Shown in pieces: positions 26,361 through 34,478 of a stretch of 64,000 bases of DNA (position 1 is its first letter; each line of letters opens with the position of its first letter). The notes under the pieces were generated by a model that saw nothing but the letters and a program-made list of their open reading frames with translations, was not told the DNA's origin and searched no databases. This stretch comes from CAVSRC01 sp963785065 (GTDB lineage Bacteria > Pseudomonadota > Alphaproteobacteria > Rhizobiales > Kaistiaceae). The translations under genes were made by a program, and so were the position numbers. Location: the NCBI GenBank assembly GCA_963785065.1, contig CAWATX010000002.1, positions 744,001 through 808,000 of the forward strand, read 5' to 3'.

Positions 26361-27130
26361 GCCAGCCCATCATTACCTTCGACAAGGTCGTGAAGAGCTT
26401 CGGCGATCACGTCGTGCTCGATCACCTCGATTTCTCGGTCGCGCCCGGCGAGAAGCTGACGATCATCGGGCCGTCGGGCTCGGGCAAGTCGACGGTTCTG
26501 CGCATCCTGATGACGCTGGAGAAGATCAACGGCGGCGTCATCACCGTCGACGGCCAGCCGCTGTGGCACGAGTACCGCGACGGCAAGCTGGTGCCGGCCT
26601 CGGAAAAGCACCTGCGCCACCGGCGCACGTTGCTCGGCATGGTCTTCCAGCAGTTCAACCTGTTCCCGCACATGACGGTGATGCGTAACATCACCGAGGC
26701 GCCGACCGTGGTCCTCGGCCTGTCGAAGCAGGAGGCGCGCGAGCGCGCCGAACGGTTGCTGGCGCTGGTCGGGCTTCAGGACCAGGCGCAGAAGTTTCCC
26801 GCCCAGCTTTCCGGCGGCCAGCAGCAGCGCGTCGGCATCGCCCGGGCGCTCGCCATGCGCCCGAAAATCATGCTGTTCGACGAGCCCACCTCGGCGCTCG
26901 ACCCGGAACTGGTCGGCGAGGTGCTCAACGTCATCCGCCAACTCGCCGAGGAGCACGACCTGACCATGCTGCTGGTCACCCACGAGATGCGCTTCGCCCG
27001 CGAGGTCTCCGACCGCGTCTGCTTCTTCGACCGCGGGCAGATCAGGGAACAGGGCACGCCGGACCAGCTTTTCACCGAGCCGAAGGAGGAGCGGACGCGG
27101 GCCTTCCTGCGTTCGGTCCTCGGCAACTAG
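26357..27130 (+). CDS. ehuA: Ectoine/hydroxyectoine ABC transporter ATP-binding protein
   Basis: 257 residues from the ATG at 26357, overlapping the ehuD stop. Amino-acid-importer ATPase with Walker A (GPSGSGKSTVLR), Q-loop (FQQFNLFPHMTV), signature (LSGGQQQRVGIARAL), Walker B (KIMLFDEPTSALD) and H-loop (VTHEMRFAREV). Order ehuB-C-D-A equals that of S. meliloti. The gene is followed by the AsnC regulator gene on the same strand after a 120-base gap. Confidence 0.94.
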   Translation: MSQPIITFDKVVKSFGDHVVLDHLDFSVAPGEKLTIIGPSGSGKSTVLRILMTLEKINGGVITVDGQPLWHEYRDGKLVPASEKHLRHRRTLLGMVFQQFNLFPHMTVMRNITEAPTVVLGLSKQEARERAERLLALVGLQDQAQKFPAQLSGGQQQRVGIARALAMRPKIMLFDEPTSALDPELVGEVLNVIRQLAEEHDLTMLLVTHEMRFAREVSDRVCFFDRGQIREQGTPDQLFTEPKEERTRAFLRSVLGN

Positions 27131-27250
27131 CCGGCTTATCCGCCCGTTCGGGCTTCGAAACGGCCTCGGACTTGCATGCACGCTCATCTGGACGCCGCGG
27201 CCACAGCGGCACTAATCTCCTCCCGTCAACGGACAAGGCGGACGGCTGGC

Positions 27251-27754
27251 GTGGGCGCAGTCAAGAACGGACCACCGAGGTTGGATGCGCGGGACATCAA
27301 GATCCTGAGCATCCTGCAACGCGAGGGTCGCCTGTCGAAGGCGGCGCTGGCCGAGCGCGTGAACCTGTCCTCGACGCCCTGCTGGGAGCGCCTGCATCGG
27401 CTGGAGCAGGCTGGCATCATCGAGAGTTACGGCGCCCAGATCTCGCTCAAGGCGTTCGGGCCGGTGACCGTCGTCTTTGTCGAGATATCGATCGAGAACC
27501 ACCGCGCCGAGGATTTCCAGCGCTTCGAGCAGGCGATCGCCGGCGTCCCCGAGATCGTCGAATGCTGGGCCGTCGGCGGCGGCATCGACTATCTTTGCAA
27601 GGTGATCGTGAAGCATCTCGCCGACTACCAGGAGCTGATCGAATCGCTGCTCGCCCGCGAGATCGGCGTCCAGCGTTATTTCACCTATGTCGTCACCGCC
27701 CCGGTGAAGAACGAGCCGATCCCGGTGCATCTGCTCGCCCAGCCGTCTCCATAG
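27251..27754 (+). CDS. Lrp/AsnC-family transcriptional regulator of the ectoine locus
   Basis: 167 residues from the GTG at 27251, with an in-frame ATG at 27176 that would give 192 residues; the shorter form fits the usual 150-165 length. The helix-turn-helix region is LDARDIKILSILQREGRLSK to LSSTPCWERLHRLEQAGII. The C-terminal RAM ligand-binding domain contains CWAVGGGIDYLCKVIVKHLADYQ. It is the position equivalent of doeX (Halomonas elongata) and asnR (Ruegeria pomeroyi), Lrp-type regulators of ectoine catabolism thought to sense a diaminobutyrate-type intermediate. No MocR-type EnuR repressor is seen here. Confidence 0.87.
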   Translation: MGAVKNGPPRLDARDIKILSILQREGRLSKAALAERVNLSSTPCWERLHRLEQAGIIESYGAQISLKAFGPVTVVFVEISIENHRAEDFQRFEQAIAGVPEIVECWAVGGGIDYLCKVIVKHLADYQELIESLLAREIGVQRYFTYVVTAPVKNEPIPVHLLAQPSP

Positions 27755-27875
27755 GCAATCTGCCGCCTCGTCCCCCTGCCGGGCAGGACAATCCTCCGAA
27801 TTCCCCCGCCAGTTTGGCGAACGCCTCTGCCGGGCCGCCTCTATTGTCGCCTGACGCCCGACAGGAGGCGATCGA

Positions 27876-29369
27876 ATGGCCAACGCGCAAGCTGCGCCAC
27901 GCCTGCCCGAGGACCCGCTCGCAGGCCTGGCGGACCCGACGCTTTTCCGCGCCGCCGCAATCATCGGCGGCCGCGCGATCGGGCTTGATGCGGGCACAAC
28001 CATCGCGGTCACCGACCCGGCGAGCGGCCGCACGATCGGCCATGTCCCTGCCCTCAGCGCCGACGACGCGCGCGCCGCGGTCGACGCGGCTGCCGCCGCC
28101 TTCCCCGCCTGGTCCGGCCTGTTGCCGCAGGAGCGCTCGACGCTGCTCCGCCGCTGGTTCGAGCTCGCCACCGCCGCGCGCCACGACCTCGCTTTGATCA
28201 TGACCGTGGAGCAGGGCAAACCGCTTCACGAGGCGCTGGGCGAGATCGACTATGCCGCCTCGTTCATCGAGTTCTATGCCGAGGAGGCCAAGCGCCCCAA
28301 TATCGAGAGCGTCACCTCGCACCTTGCCGGCGCCGAGGTCGAGGTCTGGCGCGAACCGGCCGGCGTCGCCGCGCTGGTGACGCCGTGGAATTTCCCCGCC
28401 GCCATGCTCACCCGCAAGGCGGCAGCAGCGCTCGCCGCCGGCTGCACTGCGGTCGCCCATCCCTCGCACGAGACGCCGTTCACCGCCATCGCCTTCGCCG
28501 TGCTGTCCGAGCGCGCCGGCATCCCCCCCGGCGTCTTCAACATCGTCACCGGCCGCGCCTCCCGGATCGTGCCGGCCTGGACCGAGGACGCCCGCGTGCG
28601 CGTGCTCTCCTTCACCGGATCGACCGAGGTCGGCCGCCTGCTCTATCGCCAGTCGGCCGAGACCGTGAAGCATCTGGTGCTGGAACTCGGCGGCCACGCG
28701 CCCTTCATCGTCTTTGCCGACGCCGACATGGACCGCGCCGTCGAAGAGGCGATCAAGGCGAAGTTCGCCACCTCGGGTCAGGACTGCCTGGCCGCCAATC
28801 GCTTCTTCATCGAGCGGCCAGCCTATGCCGACTTCTGCCGGCGCTTCGCCGAAGCCACCGCAGCGCTCAGCGTCGGGCCGGGGCTGGAGGATCCCGACAT
28901 TGGCCCGCTGATGAACGCCGACGCCGTCGCCAAGCAGCAGGCCCATGTCGCCGACGCGCTGGCCCGCGGCGCGAAGCTCTTGACCGGCGGCGACGTCCAC
29001 CCCGCCGGACCGCTCTATTTCGCCCCGACTGTGCTGGCCGACGTTGCCGACGACGCCCTCATCATGCGCGAGGAGACTTTCGGCCCGGTGGCGCCGGTCG
29101 CCGCCTTCGATCATGAGGACGAGGTGGTCGCCCGCGCCAACGCCACCCAGTACGGCCTGGTCGCCTATCTCCACACCAACGAGCCGCGCCGCATCTACCG
29201 GGTCAGCCGCGCCCTGCAATCCGGCATGGTCGCGGTCAACCGCACCAAGGTCACCGGCGCACCCATCCCCTTCGGCGGCGTCAAGCAGTCGGGCATCGGA
29301 CGCGAAGGCGCCCGTCTCGGCATGGAAGCTTTCACCGAAGTCAAATACGTCTGCCGCAACTGGCTTTAG
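27876..29369 (+). CDS. NAD(P)-dependent semialdehyde dehydrogenase of ectoine degradation
   Basis: 497 residues, GabD/SSADH-like aldehyde dehydrogenase. Cofactor and catalytic motifs are intact: VTPWNFPAAMLTRK, FTGSTEVGR, the general base in LELGGHAPF and the nucleophilic cysteine in TSGQDCLAANRF. In ectoine degradation the equivalent gene (doeC in H. elongata, ssd in R. pomeroyi) oxidises the aspartate-semialdehyde formed from diaminobutyrate to aspartate, though succinate semialdehyde is the substrate usually annotated. Its place between the AsnC regulator and DoeD supports the aspartate-semialdehyde role. Confidence 0.88.
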   Translation: MANAQAAPRLPEDPLAGLADPTLFRAAAIIGGRAIGLDAGTTIAVTDPASGRTIGHVPALSADDARAAVDAAAAAFPAWSGLLPQERSTLLRRWFELATAARHDLALIMTVEQGKPLHEALGEIDYAASFIEFYAEEAKRPNIESVTSHLAGAEVEVWREPAGVAALVTPWNFPAAMLTRKAAAALAAGCTAVAHPSHETPFTAIAFAVLSERAGIPPGVFNIVTGRASRIVPAWTEDARVRVLSFTGSTEVGRLLYRQSAETVKHLVLELGGHAPFIVFADADMDRAVEEAIKAKFATSGQDCLAANRFFIERPAYADFCRRFAEATAALSVGPGLEDPDIGPLMNADAVAKQQAHVADALARGAKLLTGGDVHPAGPLYFAPTVLADVADDALIMREETFGPVAPVAAFDHEDEVVARANATQYGLVAYLHTNEPRRIYRVSRALQSGMVAVNRTKVTGAPIPFGGVKQSGIGREGARLGMEAFTEVKYVCRNWL

Positions 29370-29398
29370 GCGGCGCCAAGCAGAAGAAAGGAGCAGCC

Positions 29399-30766
29399 AT
29401 GCTCGCCAACGACCAACTCGACAAGTGGGACCGGGAGAGCTTCTTCCACCCCTCGACCCATCTCGCCCAGCACGCCCGCGGCGAGAGCCCGGGCCGGATC
29501 GTCACCGGCGGCTCCGGCGTCTTTATCGAGGATCGCGACGGCAACCGGCTGCTCGACGCTTTCGCCGGGCTCTACTGCGTCAATGTCGGCTATGGCCGCA
29601 AGGAGATCGCCGACGCCATCGCCGCCCAGGCGCGCGAGCTCGCCTATTACCACGCCTATGTCGGCACCGGCACCGAAGCCTCGATCACGCTGTCGCACAT
29701 GATCCTGGAACGCGCGCCGATGGGCATGTCCAAGGTCTATTTCGGCCTCTCCGGCTCCGACGCCAACGAGACCAACATCAAGCTGGTCTGGTACTACAAC
29801 AACGTTCTCGGCCGGCCTGAAAAGAAGAAGATCATCTCGCGCTGGCGCGGCTATCACGGCTCCGGCCTGATGACCGGTTCGCTGACCGGGCTCGGCGCCT
29901 TCCACAAGAAGTTCGATCTGCCGCTGCCTTATGTGAAGCACACCGAGGCACCCTACTATTTCCGCCGCGCCGACCGCGCCATGAGCGAGGCCGGCTTCGT
30001 CGCCCATTGCGTCGCCGAGCTGGAGGCGCTGATCGCGCACGAAGGCGCCGACACCATCGCCGCCTTCATCGGCGAGCCGGTGCTCGGCACGGGGGGCATC
30101 GTGCCGCCGCCCGCCGGCTACTGGCCGGCTATCCAGGCGGTGCTCAAGAAGCACGATATCCTCTTGATCGCCGACGAGGTGGTGACCGGCTTCGGCCGGC
30201 TCGGCACCATGTTCGGCTCGGACAAATACGGCCTTGAGCCCGACATCATCACCATCGCCAAGGGCCTGACCTCGGCCTATGCGCCGCTCTCCGGCTCGAT
30301 CGTCTCCGAGCGCGTCTGGCAGGTGCTGATGCAGGGCACCGACGAATTCGGTCCCATCGGCCACGGCTGGACCTATTCGGCGCACCCGATCGGCGCGGCG
30401 GCCGGCGTCGCCAATCTCAAGCTTATCGACCAGATGGGGATCGTCGCCAATGCCGGCGACGTCGGCGCCTATTTCAATCAGGCGATGCGCGACGCCGTCG
30501 GCGACCATAGACATGTCGGCGAAGTGCGCGGCGAAGGCATGCTCGCTGCCGTCGAATTCGTCGAGGACAAGGACAGCCGCACCTTCTTCGCCGCCGACAA
30601 GAAGATCGGCGCGAAAGTCGTCGCCGCCCTGCTCAAGCGTGGTGTCATCGCCCGCGCCATGCCCGAGGGCGACATCGCCGGCTTCGCCCCGCCCCTCTGC
30701 CTGACCCGCGCGGAAGCCGACACGATCGTCGGCGCCTTTGCCGAGGCAGTGAAGGAAGTGCTTTAG
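29399..30766 (+). CDS. doeD: Class III aminotransferase, diaminobutyrate transaminase of ectoine degradation
   Basis: 455 residues, PLP-dependent omega-aminotransferase. Recognisable parts are GLYCVNVGYGRKEI near the N-terminus, YHGSGLMTGSLTG, the aspartate that holds the pyridine ring (LLIADEVVTGFGRLG) and the Schiff-base lysine in IITIAKGLTSAYAPL. It moves the gamma-amino group of L-2,4-diaminobutyrate to an acceptor, giving aspartate semialdehyde. Its ATG has AAAGGAG upstream, 29 bases after the dehydrogenase gene. It ends the ectoine region and is followed by a convergent terminator. Confidence 0.88.
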   Translation: MLANDQLDKWDRESFFHPSTHLAQHARGESPGRIVTGGSGVFIEDRDGNRLLDAFAGLYCVNVGYGRKEIADAIAAQARELAYYHAYVGTGTEASITLSHMILERAPMGMSKVYFGLSGSDANETNIKLVWYYNNVLGRPEKKKIISRWRGYHGSGLMTGSLTGLGAFHKKFDLPLPYVKHTEAPYYFRRADRAMSEAGFVAHCVAELEALIAHEGADTIAAFIGEPVLGTGGIVPPPAGYWPAIQAVLKKHDILLIADEVVTGFGRLGTMFGSDKYGLEPDIITIAKGLTSAYAPLSGSIVSERVWQVLMQGTDEFGPIGHGWTYSAHPIGAAAGVANLKLIDQMGIVANAGDVGAYFNQAMRDAVGDHRHVGEVRGEGMLAAVEFVEDKDSRTFFAADKKIGAKVVAALLKRGVIARAMPEGDIAGFAPPLCLTRAEADTIVGAFAEAVKEVL

Positions 30767-30772
30767 GGCGGA

Positions 30773-30798
30773 ACCCGGCGCGTTGCCGCGCGCCGGGT
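30773..30798. terminator. Terminator-like hairpin between doeD and the cytochrome gene
   Basis: A perfect 10-bp inverted repeat (ACCCGGCGCG / CGCGCCGGGT) with a 6-base loop, placed between two converging genes, 6 bases after the doeD stop. The U-tract is poor on both strands, so it is a GC-stem terminator at best. Confidence 0.6.
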
Positions 30799-30806
30799 CG
30801 TCGATC

Positions 30807-31520
30807 CTACTTCTTCAGCGATGCGCGGTAGTCGTGCACCTCGGCCGGGGTCATCGGCTTGGCGCGACGCGCAGCGACTTCGGCCGGGGTCACGTCGACG
30901 AAGCCGGCGGGCCGAGCGGCATCGTTGCCGAAGTTGGAGCGGATGTACTTCACCACCGCGGCGATCTCGTCGTCGGACAGGAAGTCGAAGGACGGCATGG
31001 CGCCGTCGATATGGTCGCCCTCCGCGTCGACCGGGCCTTCCAGCCCGTTGAGGGCGACCACGGCCGGGAAATCGGGCGCCAGGAACAGGTCGGGATTGCC
31101 GGCAAAGGCCGGAAACTCGCCGGGCTTGCCCTTGCCGTCCGGCTGGTGACAGGCAATGCAGGTATCCTCGTAGACCTTGGCGCCGTCGACCGTGGCCACC
31201 TCGCCGCCGCCACCGCTGCCGCCGCCCGCAGGGGGCGGCTTGGGGCCGAGATAGGTGCCGAGATAATCGAGGATCTTGGCGCGCTGGTCGGCGCTGATCC
31301 TGAGGCCAAAGCCCTTCATGTTGTCGAGCACGGCGTCCCAGGCGCCGCGGCGGATGCCGGCCGAATCGAGCACCGACTGCAGGTCGTGGCAGGTCTGGCA
31401 GTGGCCGTAGACCAGCTCGCGGCCGGGGCCTTCCGGCAGATTGAAACGCTCGGCGGCGGAAGCGGCCGCGGATGAGAAGGCGGTCAGGAAGACAAACGAG
31501 AGGACGGTCGCCGGTCGCAC
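30807..31520 (-). CDS. Di-heme c-type cytochrome, partner of the molybdoenzyme
   Basis: 237 residues with a signal peptide (residues 1-22, ending ASA). Two heme-c sites are visible: CQTCH (about residue 41) and CIACH (about residue 123). The two small cytochrome c domains are joined by a proline/glycine-rich linker (PKPPPAGGGSGGGG). Axial methionines are plausible in MKGFGLR and in AMPSFDFLSDDEI. It lies 73 bases downstream of the sulfite-oxidase-type gene on the same strand and is likely its electron acceptor, passing electrons towards the respiratory oxidase. SorB and SorU partners of such enzymes are usually mono-heme. Confidence 0.9.
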   Translation of the reverse strand: MRPATVLSFVFLTAFSSAAASAAERFNLPEGPGRELVYGHCQTCHDLQSVLDSAGIRRGAWDAVLDNMKGFGLRISADQRAKILDYLGTYLGPKPPPAGGGSGGGGEVATVDGAKVYEDTCIACHQPDGKGKPGEFPAFAGNPDLFLAPDFPAVVALNGLEGPVDAEGDHIDGAMPSFDFLSDDEIAAVVKYIRSNFGNDAARPAGFVDVTPAEVAARRAKPMTPAEVHDYRASLKK

Positions 31521-31559
31521 AGCGATTCAACTCCGGTGGAAGCTGACGGTCACGGGCGG

Positions 31560-31587
31560 AAGGGCGCCACCGCCGGGCGGCGCCCTT
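31560..31587. other. Intercistronic hairpin between molybdoenzyme and cytochrome genes
   Basis: A 9-bp inverted repeat (AAGGGCGCC / GGCGCCCTT) with a 10-base loop in the 73-base gap. The run CTTTT lies on the plus strand, so for the minus-strand transcript it is a hairpin without U-tract, perhaps adjusting expression of the cytochrome. Confidence 0.5.
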
Positions 31588-31593
31588 TTGCGC

Positions 31594-32862
31594 TCAGATG
31601 GAAATCTCGACGCGATCGACGCCGTTCCATTCATAGCCGCGCGGGTTCCAGCGGGTGAGCCCGTCCATCGGCTGGGTGCGGCCAAGCGCGTCGGTCGCCC
31701 GGCACATCAGCACATTGCTGCCGGAGGCGAGCGTCGCCCTGGTCGTCCAGTGATGCCAGGCCCACGGGCTCTCCGGCGGCTTGATGTCGGCCGCCTGCCA
31801 GCTCTTGCCGCCATCGGCCGAGACCTCGACGCTGGTGATCGCCGCCTCGCCGTCGTTGAAGGCAACGCCGGTGATCTCGACCTCGCCGGCCTTGGCGCCG
31901 TCCTCGGGCAGCGGCGAGAAGATCACGCTCTTGATCTTGTGACCGTAGGTCGGGACGCTGTTGTAGACGGTGTAGTCGTTGGCCTCGAACTCGCCCGGTT
32001 GAACCGGCATGTTGGGCATGCGGTAGCCGACTGACTGGAAGGCTGAGGGCGATTCGGCGGCGGCGTAGAGCAGAACGGTCAGCATCTTGACGTTCATGTT
32101 GCCGTAGTAGCCGGGGATGATCAGGCGCACCGGCCCGCCATTGGTGGCCGGGATCGGCTCGCCGTTCATCTTCAGCGCCAGGATGGCGTGATCGAGCGCG
32201 CTGTCGGCAAGGTGATAGCTCTTGGCGAAGTCGGAGCCCTCCGGCGTGGCCGGCTGGTCCCAGCCTTCCGCCGTCAGCCAATGGGCATCGGAGTTCGGCA
32301 CCATCTTGAGGTCGTCGAGCAGCGGGCGCAGCGGCGTACCCTCCCACACGACATTGCCCATGCCGCCGTTGTGCCACTGGCCGCCGGCGACCTTCTCCTT
32401 GGCCGCATAGTAAGCGCGGCCGTTGCCGGCGCACTGGAGCACCGAGACGCGCGTCTCCTGAGGCCGGGCGGCGAGGTCGGCGATGGTGAGCGTGCGCGGC
32501 CGCTGGACCAGGCCGTCGACGCGGATGGTCCAGTTCCTGACCATCTCGGCAGGGGGCGGCGACGTCGTCGCGTACCAGGCGGCGTCGCCGGCATGGGGAT
32601 AGTGGAAACGGTTGAACAGGATGTCCTTGGGCGTGTGGTCGTATTTGCGCAGCATCGCCAGCGGCGTCTCCATGACGCCGAGATCAGCATTGTGGACGAT
32701 CAGCCCGGAGGCCTTGCCGGCAATAATCTGGGCCGAGTCCGGCGTATCCGCCAAGGCGCTGCGGACCATTCCGGGCGAGGCGCCGAGCGCGACGCCGGCA
32801 ACACCGAAGAGCTTGCCAAACTGGCGGCGCGACAGCCGCGACGTATTCAACGAATTATCCAT
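31594..32862 (-). CDS. Sulfite-oxidase-family molybdopterin oxidoreductase (SorA/SorT-like), Tat-exported
   Basis: 422 residues from the ATG at 32862, which has GGGGAGGGA 6-14 bases upstream; the frame stays open for 76 more codons upstream without family character. A twin-arginine signal is present (RLSRRQFGKLFGVAGVAL, residues 9-26), so the enzyme is exported folded with its cofactor. The molybdopterin domain contains the Mo-binding cysteine in SVLQCAGNGRAYY, preceded by a periplasmic lead (GLIVHNADLGVMETPL). The C-terminal dimerisation domain has TSVEVSADGGKSWQ and DALGRTQP. Sulfite is the most likely substrate. The upstream sigma/anti-sigma pair suggests inducible control. Confidence 0.88.
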   Translation of the reverse strand: MDNSLNTSRLSRRQFGKLFGVAGVALGASPGMVRSALADTPDSAQIIAGKASGLIVHNADLGVMETPLAMLRKYDHTPKDILFNRFHYPHAGDAAWYATTSPPPAEMVRNWTIRVDGLVQRPRTLTIADLAARPQETRVSVLQCAGNGRAYYAAKEKVAGGQWHNGGMGNVVWEGTPLRPLLDDLKMVPNSDAHWLTAEGWDQPATPEGSDFAKSYHLADSALDHAILALKMNGEPIPATNGGPVRLIIPGYYGNMNVKMLTVLLYAAAESPSAFQSVGYRMPNMPVQPGEFEANDYTVYNSVPTYGHKIKSVIFSPLPEDGAKAGEVEITGVAFNDGEAAITSVEVSADGGKSWQAADIKPPESPWAWHHWTTRATLASGSNVLMCRATDALGRTQPMDGLTRWNPRGYEWNGVDRVEISI

Positions 32863-32983
32863 ATCTTCCCTCCCCTTAGCCACACGCATCGAAGCAAAGG
32901 CCGGAGATGCGGCAAGCGCACCCGGTGCGTGCTGACCCAAGAGAAACGGATGGGAGGGCCGAATTATTCCCTGCCTTGAATAT

Positions 32984-33787
32984 TTATGCGTGGCAGGTGA
33001 CGCTGTGCCGCTTGTTTTCGGCCAGTTGCTGGCGCGCGGCAGCATCGAGCGGCGCGTGGGCGCGGGTCGCCTGCTCCACCTTGTCGGCAATCAGCGCCAG
33101 ACGGTTGTCGTCCATGCCGACGGCAAACAACAGGTAACCCAGATCGGCAACGCGCCAGCCATAGGCGCGCTCCGTGCCGATCGCCACCTCGGCCGCGGTC
33201 TTCGGCAGGCGATCGTCGGGAAACACGAACAGGCTGAGATGGCAGCCGTGATGGCCGCGATAGCCGACCTGAAGGACGGGGCCACCCGGCTCATGGGTCA
33301 CGGTGACGAGGCCAACGGCAAGCTCGGTGCTTGCCAGATCGGGGACCACCGGCACCTGGCCAAAGCTGGAGAGCGCCGTCAGCAGCACCGCCGGCGGCGC
33401 GTTCGCCGATCCACGCGCATCGGCCGCCAGCCATTCGCCGTGCAGGCTGCGCGCCGTGGCGAGAAGATCGGCCGGCAGCACCGGCGCGCGCATGGTCGCC
33501 ATCGCCACCCACAAGGCGGCACCGAGCAGCACGGTCACGGCCACGCACGCCGCCAGGGCCATCGGCCAGACGCTGCGCCGCCGCTTGGGCATGAGATCGG
33601 CAAGACAGGCCGGCGCCTCGGGAGCAGCGGCATGACTGGAGCCCTTCAACTGGTAGAGCAGCGCGATCTGATCGGCGATCGCGGCATCTTTGCCGGCCGC
33701 GTCGGCCACGGCGGCCGCGGCTTCGGAATCGAGTTCGCCATCGACATAGGCGGAGAGAGTCTTCCAGTCGGGCATGCGCATGGTCAC
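32984..33787 (-). CDS. Membrane anti-sigma factor with periplasmic sensor domain
   Basis: 267 residues. The cytoplasmic N-terminus (PDWKTLSAYVDGELD) resembles the sigma-binding helices of anti-ECF factors but has no clear HxxxCxxC zinc site. One membrane helix lies at about residues 74-96. The remaining 165 residues face the periplasm and hold histidine and cysteine residues (GHHGCH at 178-183 and Cys265-His266 near the end), which could sense a metal, oxidant or sulfur compound. The ATG overlaps the stop of the sigma factor gene (ATGA), and the molybdoenzyme gene follows 121 bases later. The sensed signal is inferred. Confidence 0.85.
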   Translation of the reverse strand: MTMRMPDWKTLSAYVDGELDSEAAAAVADAAGKDAAIADQIALLYQLKGSSHAAAPEAPACLADLMPKRRRSVWPMALAACVAVTVLLGAALWVAMATMRAPVLPADLLATARSLHGEWLAADARGSANAPPAVLLTALSSFGQVPVVPDLASTELAVGLVTVTHEPGGPVLQVGYRGHHGCHLSLFVFPDDRLPKTAAEVAIGTERAYGWRVADLGYLLFAVGMDDNRLALIADKVEQATRAHAPLDAAARQQLAENKRHSVTCHA

Positions 33788-34359
33788 CGTCTCTGCCCAC
33801 GGACACGGGCCAGCGGGGTTACGTTCTCCCTCTCCATCACCGACAGAAGGGCTTTGCGGGCGCGCGCGAGGCGGCTCATGATCGTGCCTTCCGCCACGCC
33901 AAGTACGCCGGCGGCCTCCCCATAGGAGAGACCGACGAAGTCGATCAGCGCGATAATCTCGCGTTGCGCCGCCGTCAACCGGGCAACGGCAATCCGCACG
34001 GTCACCACGTCGATGATGCGCCGGTCGCCACGCCAGCCGCTTTCGGCGTCATCGGCGTGATTATCGATGGTCGCATCGAGCCCGACTTCGCGGCCCGACT
34101 TGCGATAGTTGTCGATGAAGACGTTCCTCAGAATCCGGAAGAGCCAGGTGCGGCGGGCGGCATCGTCCTTCGGCCGCTGCCTGGCGGCAAGCGCGCGCAC
34201 CACGCATTCCTGGACGAGATCGCAGGATTCGTCGCGGTCCTGGGTCAGCGTGAACGCGAACCCGTAGAGGCGGTTGAGATAAGGCTCGATCCACTCACGC
34301 AAGGGCCCGTCCCGCTCTTGTGCTGATGAATTCTTGCTGCCCGGCTGCCGCTCGCCCAC
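33784..34359 (-). CDS. ECF-type RNA polymerase sigma factor
   Basis: 191 residues. Region 2 shows PYLNRLYGFAFTLTQDRDES and DLVQECVVRALA, the -10 recognition segment. Region 4 shows LTAAQREIIALIDFVGLSYG followed by EAAGVLGVAEGTIMSRLARARKAL, the -35 recognising helix-turn-helix. It is the first gene of a likely four-gene unit: sigma, anti-sigma, molybdoenzyme, cytochrome. The expected targets are its own promoter and the downstream enzyme genes. A small palindrome lies 49 bases upstream of its start. Confidence 0.93.
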   Translation of the reverse strand: MGERQPGSKNSSAQERDGPLREWIEPYLNRLYGFAFTLTQDRDESCDLVQECVVRALAARQRPKDDAARRTWLFRILRNVFIDNYRKSGREVGLDATIDNHADDAESGWRGDRRIIDVVTVRIAVARLTAAQREIIALIDFVGLSYGEAAGVLGVAEGTIMSRLARARKALLSVMERENVTPLARVRGQRR

Positions 34360-34407
34360 CGCGCCGCGACAGAAGCACGGGCCGCGCCGGAGCGAACGAC
34401 CGTCCGA

Positions 34408-34420
34408 AGTTAGACTAACT
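34408..34420. promoter_or_regulatory. Palindrome upstream of the ECF sigma gene
   Basis: AGTTAG-A-CTAACT, a perfect 6-bp inverted repeat in the otherwise GC-rich 119-base gap upstream of the sigma factor gene. It could be an operator. No proof beyond symmetry and position. Confidence 0.35.
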
Positions 34421-34478
34421 ACAAACTGGATGCCAGTGGGACGCCGAGGGCTCCCCAGCCCGACCGGTCAGGTCGACC

